Source: Syntrophaceae bacterium (lineage in GTDB: Bacteria > Desulfobacterota > Desulfomonilia > Desulfomonilales > Desulfomonilaceae). From it: 39,397 bases of DNA. The stretch is taken from assembly GCA_031292235.1 (NCBI GenBank), contig JARLHM010000233.1:1-39397 (forward strand), in the 5' to 3' direction. The translations under genes and the position numbers were made by a program. The notes beneath the pieces were generated by a model. The model did no database searches. It saw only the letters and a program-made list of their open reading frames with translations, and was not told the DNA's origin. Below are positions 15,692 through 23,742 of the stretch, piece by piece. The first letter of the stretch is position 1. Each line of letters begins with the position of its first letter.

Positions 15692-17710
15692 ATGACGGAC
15701 ATGAAAAGCAGTGAACAGAAACTCAGCGAACTCGAAGAACTCCTGGACGTGGCAGAGAGAAAGTCCGACATCCTGACTAATTTGCTCAAAGAGGCAAACG
15801 CGGAGTTCGAAAGAGCGCTCAGTCTGGTCATGAAAACCGAGAGCAATTTTAGGGCAGTCTTTGAGAATGCGCCGGAAGCGATTTTAATAATTGACGCTCA
15901 CACACGTCGTATCCTTGACTGCAATCCGTTTGTCTGCGGATGGCTAGGATATTCGCGAGAAGAACTCCTTGAGAAGAGATTGGATGATCTAGTGGTTGGG
16001 GCTCCAAGCGATATTGAGGCCAACATCCAAAAAGCCATTGAAAATGGGCTAGTTAGAGTCATGGAGCGCCGGTACATGACAAAAGCTGGTTCCGTGGTGG
16101 ATGCGGAGGTTACCGGCACTGTACTTGAATACGAAGGAAGGGATTGCGTTGCAATTCTGGTTAGAGACGTCACGGAACGCAAAAAACTCGAGACCATTCT
16201 TAGATACAAAGAATTATTTGAAAATGTCAGCGATCCGGTTTTTATCAACGACTTTGACGGAAAATTTCTAGAAGTCAACGATGGGGCTTGTCGTTTGTTT
16301 AACTATTCCAGGAAACAACTCCTTTCAATGCGTCTCAATGAACTCGTAAAGCGGGAGCAGTTAAAAATACTATCCCAAAGCGCAAAAAAAATTAAAAAGG
16401 GCGAAACGGCGCAATTTGAGATCGAGTTGATTGCCAAAAAGGGTGAGCCGATTCTATTTGAACTTCACTCACGATCTATATCATTCATGGGCAAGTCGGC
16501 TGTTTTGAGCGTAGCACGTGACTTGAGCGTAAGAAAGAAACTTGAAGGCGCCCTTATCAAGACTGAACGTCTCACGGCAGTAGGGGAGATGGCCAGCGGG
16601 GTTGCACATAATTTCAACAACTTACTTCAAATGGTTATGGGATTTGCACAAGCGGCTCTAGCCGATTTGGAAGCCGGCCGAATGACGAAATGCCAAAAAT
16701 CTATAAGCGCCATCTTGCATTCTGCTGAGCGTGGCGCTGACATTGTTAGGCGTATAAAGGACTTTACAGACCACAGGTCTGACAAAACTGACGAATTCAA
16801 CCAATTTGAATTGTCCGAGATAGTTAAGGAAGCGGTAGATTTTACAATACCGCTTTGGAAGGGATTACCGGTTTTTAGAAAATACAGGTTAACCTGTGAG
16901 CATAAGGAAAAATGTTTTGTACTGGGTCGTCCATCCGAAATCTACGAAGTGCTGGTCAACCTCATCAAAAATGCCATAGAGGCCATGCCAAATGGGGGAT
17001 CACTGAGCATCCGAAACTGGAAACAAAACTCAAAGGTTTTCCTAACCGTCTCTGACACGGGACATGGGATTCCTAGAGAAAATGTTCAACGTATCTTCGA
17101 TCCTTTTTTTACAACCAAGGGCTGGAAGAGCAGCGGGTTGGGACTGTCTTCGAGTTATGGTCTTATTAAGAAGAATCGCGGTGAAATCCTTGTAGAAAGC
17201 AACATTGGAAAAGGGACGACATTTACTGTGGTTTTAATGGGCGCAAAGCAAACAGGGAAACATCTTAAGTTTAAGGAGAATGCCACGGCTTCAGGCCAAA
17301 GTATGAGATTTCTGGTGATCGATGACGAAATCAATCTTTTGACTGCAATGCGCATGTTTTTTGAAAACTCAGAGGTGGAAATAATTCCCGCAGTATCCGG
17401 TCGGGAAGGCATAGAGGCTTTTATGAAAGGAAACGTCGATGTAATCCTTTGTGACCTTGGCATGGATGATATGGACGGGTGGGAGGTAGGAGAAAGGATA
17501 AAAGGCTACTGCGAATCAGAGGGAATTCCAAAGCCGCCGTTCATCATTTATACCGGCTGGGACCAGAATTTCGATCAGAGGGACCTTTCAAAAAAAGGTG
17601 TGGATCTGGTTGTTACCAAACCCGTACCTTACGATAAACTACTTCGTATAGCGCAAGAAGCCGTACATAAGACCAAAACAGAAGTTTCCCAGGCATCCCA
17701 ACGCAGTTGA
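15692..17710 (+). CDS. Hybrid sensor histidine kinase (PAS-PAS-HisKA-HATPase-REC)
   Basis: Starting at ATG 15692 directly after the FIST gene, the product is 672 aa with no transmembrane segment. It has an N-terminal coiled coil (residues 1-45), two PAS domains (about 50-165 and 175-290), an H-box (ASGVAHNFNNLLQMVMGF), and a complete ATPase domain with N-box NLIKNAIEAM, G1 VSDTGHGIP and G2 SSGLGLSSSYG. The C-terminal receiver (from about 545) has IDDE, the phospho-acceptor in LCDLGMDDMDG and KPVPYDKL. Unlike the kinase at 5101 its ATP-binding boxes are intact, so it could supply phosphoryl groups to other regulators here, including the sigma54 activator; that is speculative. FIST probably provides the sensory input. 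Confidence 0.9.
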   Translation: MTDMKSSEQKLSELEELLDVAERKSDILTNLLKEANAEFERALSLVMKTESNFRAVFENAPEAILIIDAHTRRILDCNPFVCGWLGYSREELLEKRLDDLVVGAPSDIEANIQKAIENGLVRVMERRYMTKAGSVVDAEVTGTVLEYEGRDCVAILVRDVTERKKLETILRYKELFENVSDPVFINDFDGKFLEVNDGACRLFNYSRKQLLSMRLNELVKREQLKILSQSAKKIKKGETAQFEIELIAKKGEPILFELHSRSISFMGKSAVLSVARDLSVRKKLEGALIKTERLTAVGEMASGVAHNFNNLLQMVMGFAQAALADLEAGRMTKCQKSISAILHSAERGADIVRRIKDFTDHRSDKTDEFNQFELSEIVKEAVDFTIPLWKGLPVFRKYRLTCEHKEKCFVLGRPSEIYEVLVNLIKNAIEAMPNGGSLSIRNWKQNSKVFLTVSDTGHGIPRENVQRIFDPFFTTKGWKSSGLGLSSSYGLIKKNRGEILVESNIGKGTTFTVVLMGAKQTGKHLKFKENATASGQSMRFLVIDDEINLLTAMRMFFENSEVEIIPAVSGREGIEAFMKGNVDVILCDLGMDDMDGWEVGERIKGYCESEGIPKPPFIIYTGWDQNFDQRDLSKKGVDLVVTKPVPYDKLLRIAQEAVHKTKTEVSQASQRS

Positions 17711-17752
17711 AAAATTAAAACATACGCTTCTGTTGGCAAATTCCTTTGGAGT

Positions 17753-17823
17753 GGGGCAACTCTTGACGTGTTCCTTAACTTTTATGAATCAACGTTCTAG
17801 TCGAAGCGGACAAAAGTTGCCCC
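17753..17823. repeat. Spaced inverted repeat between convergent genes
   Basis: GGGGCAACT (17753-17761) and AGTTGCCCC (17815-17823) are perfect inverted arms about 53 bases apart, with weaker similarity extending inwards (CTTGACGTGTTCC versus TTTTGTCCGCTTCG). It lies between the convergent hybrid kinase and ABM genes. It could be a bidirectional termination structure or a short MITE-like remnant. Confidence 0.35.
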
Positions 17824-17842
17824 CGAAATCTGGCCATGGGTT

Positions 17843-18136
17843 CTAGCTAATCATCTCCCAAAGGCCAATCTCCACTGGTTCAGCAAGGATTTCCGCTGAA
17901 CGTCCCAGAAAATCTTGCAGATATGGCATAGCGAGATGCTCATCCAAGGCCTTTTTGCTAACCCAGTTTTCGTAGAATAAGAAAAGGGCCTTGTTGTCTG
18001 TGGACTGATGAAGGTCGTAATTTATGCAACCCGATTCCTTTCGTGTCGGTGGTACAAGCCCCATGAGAGTGCTTTTGACCACGTCCTCCATACCGGGTTT
18101 TGCGATGATCCTGGCTACAACGGTAACTTGCGCCAT
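17843..18136 (-). CDS. ABM (antibiotic biosynthesis monooxygenase)-domain protein
   Basis: The 97-aa protein has the compact ferredoxin-like fold pattern of the ABM/YgiN family: a first strand VTVVARIIAKPGMEDVVKSTL, then ESGCINYDLHQS, then FYENWVSKKALDEHL, and a final strand. Family members are cofactor-poor monooxygenases, quinone- or haem-binding proteins, or have unknown roles, so no reaction is assigned. GGAGGG lies just upstream of the ATG. It is the last gene of the minus-strand block, behind the DUF4242 protein and AOR, and probably depends on the same transcript or an internal promoter. The role in the AOR operon is unknown. Confidence 0.8.
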   Translation of the reverse strand: MAQVTVVARIIAKPGMEDVVKSTLMGLVPPTRKESGCINYDLHQSTDNKALFLFYENWVSKKALDEHLAMPYLQDFLGRSAEILAEPVEIGLWEMIS

Positions 18137-18193
18137 TTAACCCTCCGTCGGTTTCTTGTCATTACCCGATGTCAAATTCTGGGTAGTCTTCAG

Positions 18194-18229
18194 AGAATCT
18201 TGAATCACTGCGCAAACAATCAAGATTCT
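18194..18229 (-). other. Stem-loop at the end of the DUF4242 gene
   Basis: Perfect 10-base inverted arms AGAATCTTGA / TCAAGATTCT flank a 16-base loop, one arm covering the DUF4242 stop codon. No T-run follows on the minus strand, so it may be a processing or stability element between the DUF4242 and ABM genes. Confidence 0.45.
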
Positions 18230-18495
18230 GCGGAAGTTGGATCGATCATCCTCTTTACCTCTGAGATTCGATTTGCTGGAAAGCCGCCTTCCTGCGCGTG
18301 TTTTGTAATTATGTCAGCGTTGGGCGCAATGTAAACGCAATAGATTTTATCATCCGTCACGTAGCTTTGTACCCACTGAATCTGAGGTCCCAGTTTCTCA
18401 AGCACTTCCCGGGACTTTTGAGAAATAGCCCGAACCTGATCGTTAGACAGGCTCCCCGCCCCCGGCAATTCGCGTTCGATAACATACTTCGGCAT
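18220..18495 (-). CDS. DUF4242 family protein (possible nickel-binding)
   Basis: The 91-aa protein begins PKYVIERELPGAG and contains WVQSYVTDDKIYCVYIAPN and HAQEGGFPANRISEV, which is the DUF4242 pattern: a small ferredoxin-like fold found as oligomers. One Streptomyces member (SCO4226) has, as I recall, been described as nickel-binding; the single His and Cys here do not prove that for this protein. AGAAGGAG-type spacing is good (GGAAGGAG upstream of the ATG). It follows the AOR gene by 73 bases and precedes the ABM protein. With larB/larC elsewhere in the window it adds to a possible nickel theme. Confidence 0.75.
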   Translation of the reverse strand: MPKYVIERELPGAGSLSNDQVRAISQKSREVLEKLGPQIQWVQSYVTDDKIYCVYIAPNADIITKHAQEGGFPANRISEVKRMIDPTSAES

Positions 18496-18568
18496 GTAAG
18501 TTCTCCTTCCTGTTGTTCATTCAGACCAGAAACTTCCACATAGCTGGGCTATGTACAATTCAAAGAGT

Positions 18569-20464
18569 TTACTCTCTCTCAAGCACTTCGTCGGCTACGT
18601 CTTTCAGACCTAGTTCTTCTAGCTTTTCCCTCGTCGGGATACCGGTTTTCTTGTCCCAGCCTCGTAACTCATAATATTCGTTTTTCATTTCCTCGAATTT
18701 CTCGCGGTCGAGGACTTGCCCCTCGTATTTTCCCTTTTTGAGAGGTTGTTCGAAAAACTTCTTTGGAAGGGAATCATCCTCTCTTCTTAGTCCCTGACGC
18801 ACGTCGAACATCCGCTCGAGGTTCCTGATTCGCTCTGACACCTTGAGCATTCGATCGACTGGCCAGTCCTTTCCAGTGACCACATTGAAGAAGCGAGTGG
18901 CCATTTCAATATCCTGGAAGATAAAAAGCCCGTAGAGCCATTTGCATATACCGAGATTATCGGCGACACGTTCCATGTGCTCCGAAATAATGGTGGCGAG
19001 GGCTTTGCCTTTGTATTCTATAGGAATTGCCGCTTCTTCGCTTCCGAACTGTTCTTTAGCGACTTTTTGGAACCATTCAGGCGCATGATGCCAATCCACT
19101 TCCAGTAATGCGTTGCGTAACGGCAATGGGTCCCCTCGATGACCAACCGCTTGACCAAGCGCGGACCCGTGGTAAGCACGGAATTCGTATGCGTGAGGAG
19201 CCAATCCCTTTACTTGGTCCACTCGTTCCAGCGCTTCGGGACCGATGCTATTGGCGAACGATTTTTGTCCCTCAGCGAGAAGGTCTCCGTAGCCTTCTCT
19301 GTTTCCAATTTTGAGGATCGTGGAGAGGATTGCCTCCTTATTGCCTCGTTCCATAGGTATCCCGTCGGTATCCTTAGCAGTAATGACGCCCTCGTGATAG
19401 AGTTCCATGAGCAGCCCTATTGAAGCAGACGTCTCGGTACAATCTATACCCAGTTTGTTAACTAATAGTGTGGCTTCCCAGAAAACGTCCATATCGAGGT
19501 TCCAGATTCCGCCTGTGAATCCGCTAAATGGCTCACACGACGTGACGCCTTTTCCCAGTTTGGGAACGGAGATGAAATTCATGCAGCGATTAGGGCAGCA
19601 AAAACATCCCACATTTTTGGTCTGGTATTTCTCAATGTATGCTGGTCCTTGATAATTCTGAATAATCTCTTCCCAGTTCACGTCTTCGAAGTAACCCACT
19701 GGGAAGAAGCTGAAATCGTACATCATGGTCATTGAACGCGCGACACCCCAGTTGGAAAGCTCCTGGTAGGCTGGATGTTCTCGCATTTCCGTCACGACCT
19801 TAATAGAGAGGTCCAGCAGTTCCTGAGGCCTGGCGACCTTCACCGCTCCTCTTGCTCGTACTGCGACTGCCTTCAGGTTCTTGGACCCCATGACAGCGCC
19901 CATGCCTGTTCTGCCAGCCGCATCACCGGTCTCGGTAATGATGCAGGCAAAGCGGACGAGTTTTTCACCACCCGGACCAATGCATACGATTTTTATTTCG
20001 GGGTCTCCGAGTTCGTCCTGAATCGCCTTTTGGGTTTCATGAGTGTCCTTTCCCCAGAGATGCTCTGCGCTGAGAATCTCGACCTTTCCCTCGTTGATCA
20101 ATATGTAACAAGGTTTGTCGGCTTTCCCAACGATTACCACATGATCATATCCGGCGTATTTTAGTTCCGGCCCCCAATAGGCCCCAAAGTTAGATTTTGC
20201 CCGCAGGTTACTCATCGGGGACAGGGCAGTCACGTCGACCCGACCGGAACCCGGCATGGCCGTACCTGTAAGGGGTCCCGTGCTAAAGATGAGAGGATTC
20301 CCAGGATCCAAGGGGTCAGTTCCAGGGACATAATTGTCGTAGATCAACCTAACACCGATGCCCCGGCCACCAATATAATCTTCGATGTAGGCCTCTGTGG
20401 GTTCAGTTGTGAAAGCGCCGGAGCCGAGATCAATTTTAAGTATCTTGCCTGCCCATCCGTACAT
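18569..20464 (-). CDS. Aldehyde:ferredoxin oxidoreductase-family tungsten/molybdenum enzyme
   Basis: From ATG 20464 (GGGGGAGGAATAAC upstream; the track start at 20521 lies inside the ferredoxin gene) the product is 631 aa, the normal AOR length. It shows the AOR start (WAGKILKIDLGSG, YIGGRGIGVRLIYD), the pterin-binding segment AGRTGMGAVMGSKNLKAVAV, the 4Fe-4S ligands in GCFCCPNRC (about 287-294) with a further Cys in GIDCTETSAS, and the conserved end YYELRGWDKKTGIPTREKLEELGL. The family oxidises aldehydes to acids or the reverse with ferredoxin-like partners, or reduces benzoyl-CoA (BamB branch). The branch cannot be fixed by eye. It is co-transcribed with its ferredoxin and the Hdr genes. 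Confidence 0.92.
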   Translation of the reverse strand: MYGWAGKILKIDLGSGAFTTEPTEAYIEDYIGGRGIGVRLIYDNYVPGTDPLDPGNPLIFSTGPLTGTAMPGSGRVDVTALSPMSNLRAKSNFGAYWGPELKYAGYDHVVIVGKADKPCYILINEGKVEILSAEHLWGKDTHETQKAIQDELGDPEIKIVCIGPGGEKLVRFACIITETGDAAGRTGMGAVMGSKNLKAVAVRARGAVKVARPQELLDLSIKVVTEMREHPAYQELSNWGVARSMTMMYDFSFFPVGYFEDVNWEEIIQNYQGPAYIEKYQTKNVGCFCCPNRCMNFISVPKLGKGVTSCEPFSGFTGGIWNLDMDVFWEATLLVNKLGIDCTETSASIGLLMELYHEGVITAKDTDGIPMERGNKEAILSTILKIGNREGYGDLLAEGQKSFANSIGPEALERVDQVKGLAPHAYEFRAYHGSALGQAVGHRGDPLPLRNALLEVDWHHAPEWFQKVAKEQFGSEEAAIPIEYKGKALATIISEHMERVADNLGICKWLYGLFIFQDIEMATRFFNVVTGKDWPVDRMLKVSERIRNLERMFDVRQGLRREDDSLPKKFFEQPLKKGKYEGQVLDREKFEEMKNEYYELRGWDKKTGIPTREKLEELGLKDVADEVLERE

Positions 20465-20465
20465 G

Positions 20466-20954
20466 TTATTCCTCCCCCAGCGCTGTCCGCACCAGCGATG
20501 GAATTCGGTCCGCATTTTCAAGCAATTTTAGGTAAGCTTCCTTTGACATCTCCTCATAAGAAAGCGCCCCTGTAGGGCAAATCTTTACGCATGTTGGATC
20601 TCCATCGCAGAGGTCGCACTTCAAGACATGGCCAGTGTCTTGATCCACGAATGTGGCGCCGAAGGGACATGCAAATACGCAACTCAGGCAACCAATACAT
20701 CGAAAAGGATCAACCTCCATCGCCCCAGTGGAGAAGTTTCGGAACGTGGCGCGTTTGGGGCAAACCATTTCACAGGCTGGTTTTTCACATCTCATGCAAT
20801 TTATGGGGACATAGATCCCCTCCTGCTCCCACTTGACCACATGTATGCGGCCCTTGGAAGGACTACAGTATCCTTCATGTTTTAGGGAGCAGTAGTTTTC
20901 ACAAGCTCTGCAGCCCGAACATTTTTGAGCGTCAACAATTAAAGTCTTTATCAT
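20466..20954 (-). CDS. Four-cluster ferredoxin, AOR electron-transfer subunit
   Basis: This 162-aa protein has about 16 cysteines in four CxxCxxC-type groups (CSGCRACENYC, CMRCEKPACEMVC, CIGCLSCVFAC, and CDLCDGDPTCVKIC), sufficient for up to four 4Fe-4S clusters as in the HycB/DmsB-like and AOR/BamC partner subunits. It ends one base before the AOR start codon, and its stop overlaps the AOR ribosome site, implying tight coupling. It should carry electrons between the AOR active site and the Hdr/Mvh flavin complex. CAGGAGGG precedes the ATG. A 77-base gap separates it from the hydrogenase-like large subunit gene upstream in the operon. Confidence 0.9.
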   Translation of the reverse strand: MIKTLIVDAQKCSGCRACENYCSLKHEGYCSPSKGRIHVVKWEQEGIYVPINCMRCEKPACEMVCPKRATFRNFSTGAMEVDPFRCIGCLSCVFACPFGATFVDQDTGHVLKCDLCDGDPTCVKICPTGALSYEEMSKEAYLKLLENADRIPSLVRTALGEE

Positions 20955-21031
20955 ATGTTGATCCCTCCTGTTTTATGGAGATCAGAGGGTTGTTTCATGC
21001 TAGCGCCAAGGTGGCGTCTTAGACTTACAAC

Positions 21032-22324
21032 TTAAAAAGGAAGCAATGCCTCTTCTATTCTTACCTTGGTAAGCTTAGGATCATGGTTCCAGTCAGCAGA
21101 CTCTTCCACGACCTTCTTCGCTATCAGGCACTTCAGGGCGTTATTCTGCGTCGCCGAATCGAGAATCTCTATTTCTTCTACTATGCCGCGACTATCAGTT
21201 TTGTAGCGGTGGGCAATTAATCCATCAGGAGACTCGATGGCCGCAAATCCTTCTCCTTTAATCTCAGTGGGAATGTTACGAATTACAGGGCCTGTAAGGC
21301 TTTCCTGCCGGTAAAGATCCACCATTCTCCCAGCAGCTTGGAAGATTTCCACTTGTAGGGCCCGATACGCGTTAGCTATGCCGAATGTTGGCGTACTGCC
21401 AAATGTGTCCTCAAAAGATTTCCAATTCTCCCCCGAGAGGGGGAACCCTATTTCTTTTTGGGATTTGAGTCTTGCCAGTGGTCCCACGAAATAGATACTG
21501 GTAACTTTCTCAGAGTCTAACGAATTCCATCCTTTTTCTTTCAGGAATGCAAAAGGTTTGTAGGTCCAGGGCTCTTTCTGAAAGCCTATTTTCTCAAAAA
21601 TCTGGTCCGCAGGGAATTGGCAAGTCAGTTCACCAGAGGAATCAGATACTTGTACTTCGTTGCTATTCCCGGGGATTGTTAGAGATAGAATAGGTTGAAT
21701 ATCAAAATCATAAAGCAGTTCCTCAGGTTTGAGATCGGCAAGGACCCTGGCCAGTTTAATAGAGAAACTTAAGCAACTTCGGCCTATCTCGGAAAGACGA
21801 TCATAATATGGCTGTTTCAGGAAACGGCTCACTCCGCCTGGTACCGCTGAAATAGGATGGTCCGCTCTCCCTCCCAGGATTTTTGTGGCCTCCTGCGCCA
21901 GCGCCACATGCCGCATGATCTGATCAATCAGGTCACGTGGAACAGAATGCTGATCAATGTTCCTTTGACTCAAGCTGAAATCTTCAAACGGGTTTGAATG
22001 TGAACTCAAGAAAAAATATAGTTTCCTCATGTGACGGACGAAAAATAGGGTTTGGAGTAACGCATCCCTCATATTTACCGCTAGGGGCGGAGGAGTCACG
22101 TTGAACAGCGAATCGAGGGCCATAGCAGAAACCAGATGATGCGCAGGAGACAGAATTGTCAGGATCCGAGGGAGTTCTTCAACCGGTCTACCAATGCACA
22201 TCCTAGAAAGATTCAGTTTGGTCATCACCTGGAGAAAGGTCTTTGGGGGCCCGCCGTTTTCGATTACCATCACGCGGGCGAGTTCTTCCATCCATCTCAG
22301 AGGCTCAAGAATTGTCCGGCGCAT
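21032..22324 (-). CDS. [NiFe]-hydrogenase-like large subunit lacking all nickel-ligand cysteines
   Basis: From ATG 22324 (GGAGGA eight bases upstream; ATG 22342 is less well placed) the product is 430 aa. It aligns along most of its length with MvhA-type large subunits: TILEPLRWMEE replaces the usual TIEPVTRIEG, then GRPVEELPRI, and near the end GEGFAAIESPDGLIAHRYKTD. The N-terminal metal motif that should read RxCGxC is ILTIL (residues 54-58), and the protein ends at about the point where the DPCxxC motif should follow, so all four Cys ligands of the Ni-Fe site are absent. No alternative reading frame restores the C-terminal motif. It is probably not a hydrogenase but a structural or redox-relay subunit, as NuoD is in complex I. 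Confidence 0.85.
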   Translation of the reverse strand: MRRTILEPLRWMEELARVMVIENGGPPKTFLQVMTKLNLSRMCIGRPVEELPRILTILSPAHHLVSAMALDSLFNVTPPPLAVNMRDALLQTLFFVRHMRKLYFFLSSHSNPFEDFSLSQRNIDQHSVPRDLIDQIMRHVALAQEATKILGGRADHPISAVPGGVSRFLKQPYYDRLSEIGRSCLSFSIKLARVLADLKPEELLYDFDIQPILSLTIPGNSNEVQVSDSSGELTCQFPADQIFEKIGFQKEPWTYKPFAFLKEKGWNSLDSEKVTSIYFVGPLARLKSQKEIGFPLSGENWKSFEDTFGSTPTFGIANAYRALQVEIFQAAGRMVDLYRQESLTGPVIRNIPTEIKGEGFAAIESPDGLIAHRYKTDSRGIVEEIEILDSATQNNALKCLIAKKVVEESADWNHDPKLTKVRIEEALLPF

Positions 22325-23306
22325 GCTTGGCTTCCTCCGCATTAGGCGTCCTTAGCGCACACTGAGTGGCAAGAGTATATCTGTAGAATGTTCCAGCCAA
22401 ATCAACAAAAGTCTTTGTCAGTCCTTCAATTTCTGATGCTTCCGTGGAGTCGAATGTGGAGCTTACAGCGGACACCATCTTTGCGCCTGGATCAAAAACC
22501 GCTTCGGCTTTTCCAAAACAACCTCGGCATGCGGCGCCAACGGCAGTGCACAAACCACCGCATCCTTCACGGGTTGCAAGCCCCTGGCATAGGATGCCTT
22601 GTTCGAGGAGGCACCGACCGCTGTCAGGATCTATCTCATAAGGCCGATAGAAACCACGGAATTTCTTTTCTTCCTTGATTCTGGAACAACTCGCGCATAC
22701 CGCCTTTTCACCGGCAAAAACACTGCCTCGAGGTGGAACAATACCCGAAGTTATGGACTCTGCGAGCGCCATTGGCAGTCTGGATGCGGTGAAAGAAATC
22801 CTGGTAGGAGAATCTCCCATATAAACCAGTGATTGGATTGCGGCCCAAAGAAAATCTCGAGTAGGTGGACAACCTGGGACGAAGTAGTCGACATCTACAA
22901 TATGTTCGAGGGCAAAAACACGTGATTCCAATTTGGGGAGTAAGAACTCATTTCCCTCATCCAAATGTTCGGGTCGATTTTCAGGTGTTTCTGGATGAAG
23001 GTCGGTGAGACTAGGAAGACCTCCAAAAGCTGCGCAGGCCCCACAAGCTACCATCAATTTGGAATTGGAACGCAACCTGACGGCCGCTATCCGATCGGCC
23101 TCAGTCCTTATTGCTCCTGCGAAGAAACAGACGTCGACAGGTCCCTGCTCATTCAGACCATCCCATTGAGAACCCAGCACATAGGGCCAGAAGACTATAT
23201 CTGCGCTTCTGGTCAAGGATCCCAGATCATAGTGGATGTCCAGGATCGTGTTTTCGCAGGCGGCGCAACCGGTTGCGGTGTAAACGGCCAACTTCTTTTT
23301 GGGCAA
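22305..23306 (-). CDS. Hydrogenase small-subunit-like (MvhG-type) iron-sulphur protein
   Basis: The 333-aa protein retains the small-subunit Fe-S ligands. The proximal cluster cysteines appear in TGCAACENTILD, ACGACAAFGGLP and VPGCPP. A C-terminal Cys-rich region (CASCSRIKEEK, CLLEQGILCQG, CGGLCTAVGAACRGC) can hold two more clusters. In F420-non-reducing hydrogenases MvhG carries electrons from MvhA to MvhD and HdrA. Here the large subunit has lost its active site, so the electron source must differ. The gene overlaps the large-subunit start by about 20 bases and starts one base after the MvhD stop. The start ATG 23306 is supported by position. Confidence 0.88.
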   Translation of the reverse strand: MPKKKLAVYTATGCAACENTILDIHYDLGSLTRSADIVFWPYVLGSQWDGLNEQGPVDVCFFAGAIRTEADRIAAVRLRSNSKLMVACGACAAFGGLPSLTDLHPETPENRPEHLDEGNEFLLPKLESRVFALEHIVDVDYFVPGCPPTRDFLWAAIQSLVYMGDSPTRISFTASRLPMALAESITSGIVPPRGSVFAGEKAVCASCSRIKEEKKFRGFYRPYEIDPDSGRCLLEQGILCQGLATREGCGGLCTAVGAACRGCFGKAEAVFDPGAKMVSAVSSTFDSTEASEIEGLTKTFVDLAGTFYRYTLATQCALRTPNAEEAKHAPDNS

Positions 23307-23307
23307 C

Positions 23308-23742
23308 TCAGGCGACTCCCTTCAAAGGTTTTTGTGAACTAGGCATGCAAGGCCCCAAATTGCGGACATCTTCTATCATCTCATTCATTAGTTTCGCATA
23401 AAGCGGTGATTCGGATGCGGCTATCCATTCCAATCGGAAACGCTTTTCCTCAACGCCAAGCTCGGAAAGCAGTTTTCTTAGAAGAAACGAACGCCGTAGG
23501 GCCTTGATGTTCCCTGCCAGGTAATGACAGTCTCCGGGATGGCAACCGGCTACAAGAACTCCATCAGCTCCGGAAGCAAATGCTTTGATTACGTAACTTG
23601 GATCTACCATGCCGGAACAGAATACACGGATAACACGAACATTCGGCTTTTGAACGAAACGAGACACCCCTGCCGCATCAGCGGCTACGTAAGAACACCA
23701 ATTACAGAGGAACGCTATTATTTTCGGTTCAAATCTAGTCAT
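23308..23742 (-). CDS. mvhD: MvhD-type [2Fe-2S] electron-transfer subunit
   Basis: At 144 aa this is the typical MvhD/FlpD delta subunit, linking hydrogenase-like or formate-dehydrogenase-like modules to HdrA. It shows the diagnostic cysteines in FLCNWCSYVAADAAG, RVFCSGMVD and AGCHPGDCHY, which bind a 2Fe-2S cluster. Its start codon overlaps the hdrA stop by four bases, and the small-subunit gene begins one base after its stop. Its presence next to HdrA implies a flavin-based electron bifurcating or confurcating assembly. The C-terminal roughly 20 residues are not conserved. Confidence 0.93.
   Translation of the reverse strand: MTRFEPKIIAFLCNWCSYVAADAAGVSRFVQKPNVRVIRVFCSGMVDPSYVIKAFASGADGVLVAGCHPGDCHYLAGNIKALRRSFLLRKLLSELGVEEKRFRLEWIAASESPLYAKLMNEMIEDVRNLGPCMPSSQKPLKGVA

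Noticed and set aside
18569-20954. Calling the AOR and its ferredoxin benzoyl-CoA reductase BamB/BamC
   Set aside because: The AOR family is broad and I see no residue pattern that separates BamB by eye; no BamG/H/I or benzoate genes are in the window.
21001-21060. A frameshift hiding the DPCxxC motif after the hydrogenase-like large subunit
   Set aside because: I read the downstream DNA in all three minus frames; none gives DPCxxC, and the N-terminal RxCGxC is also replaced, so the loss is not a single sequencing error.
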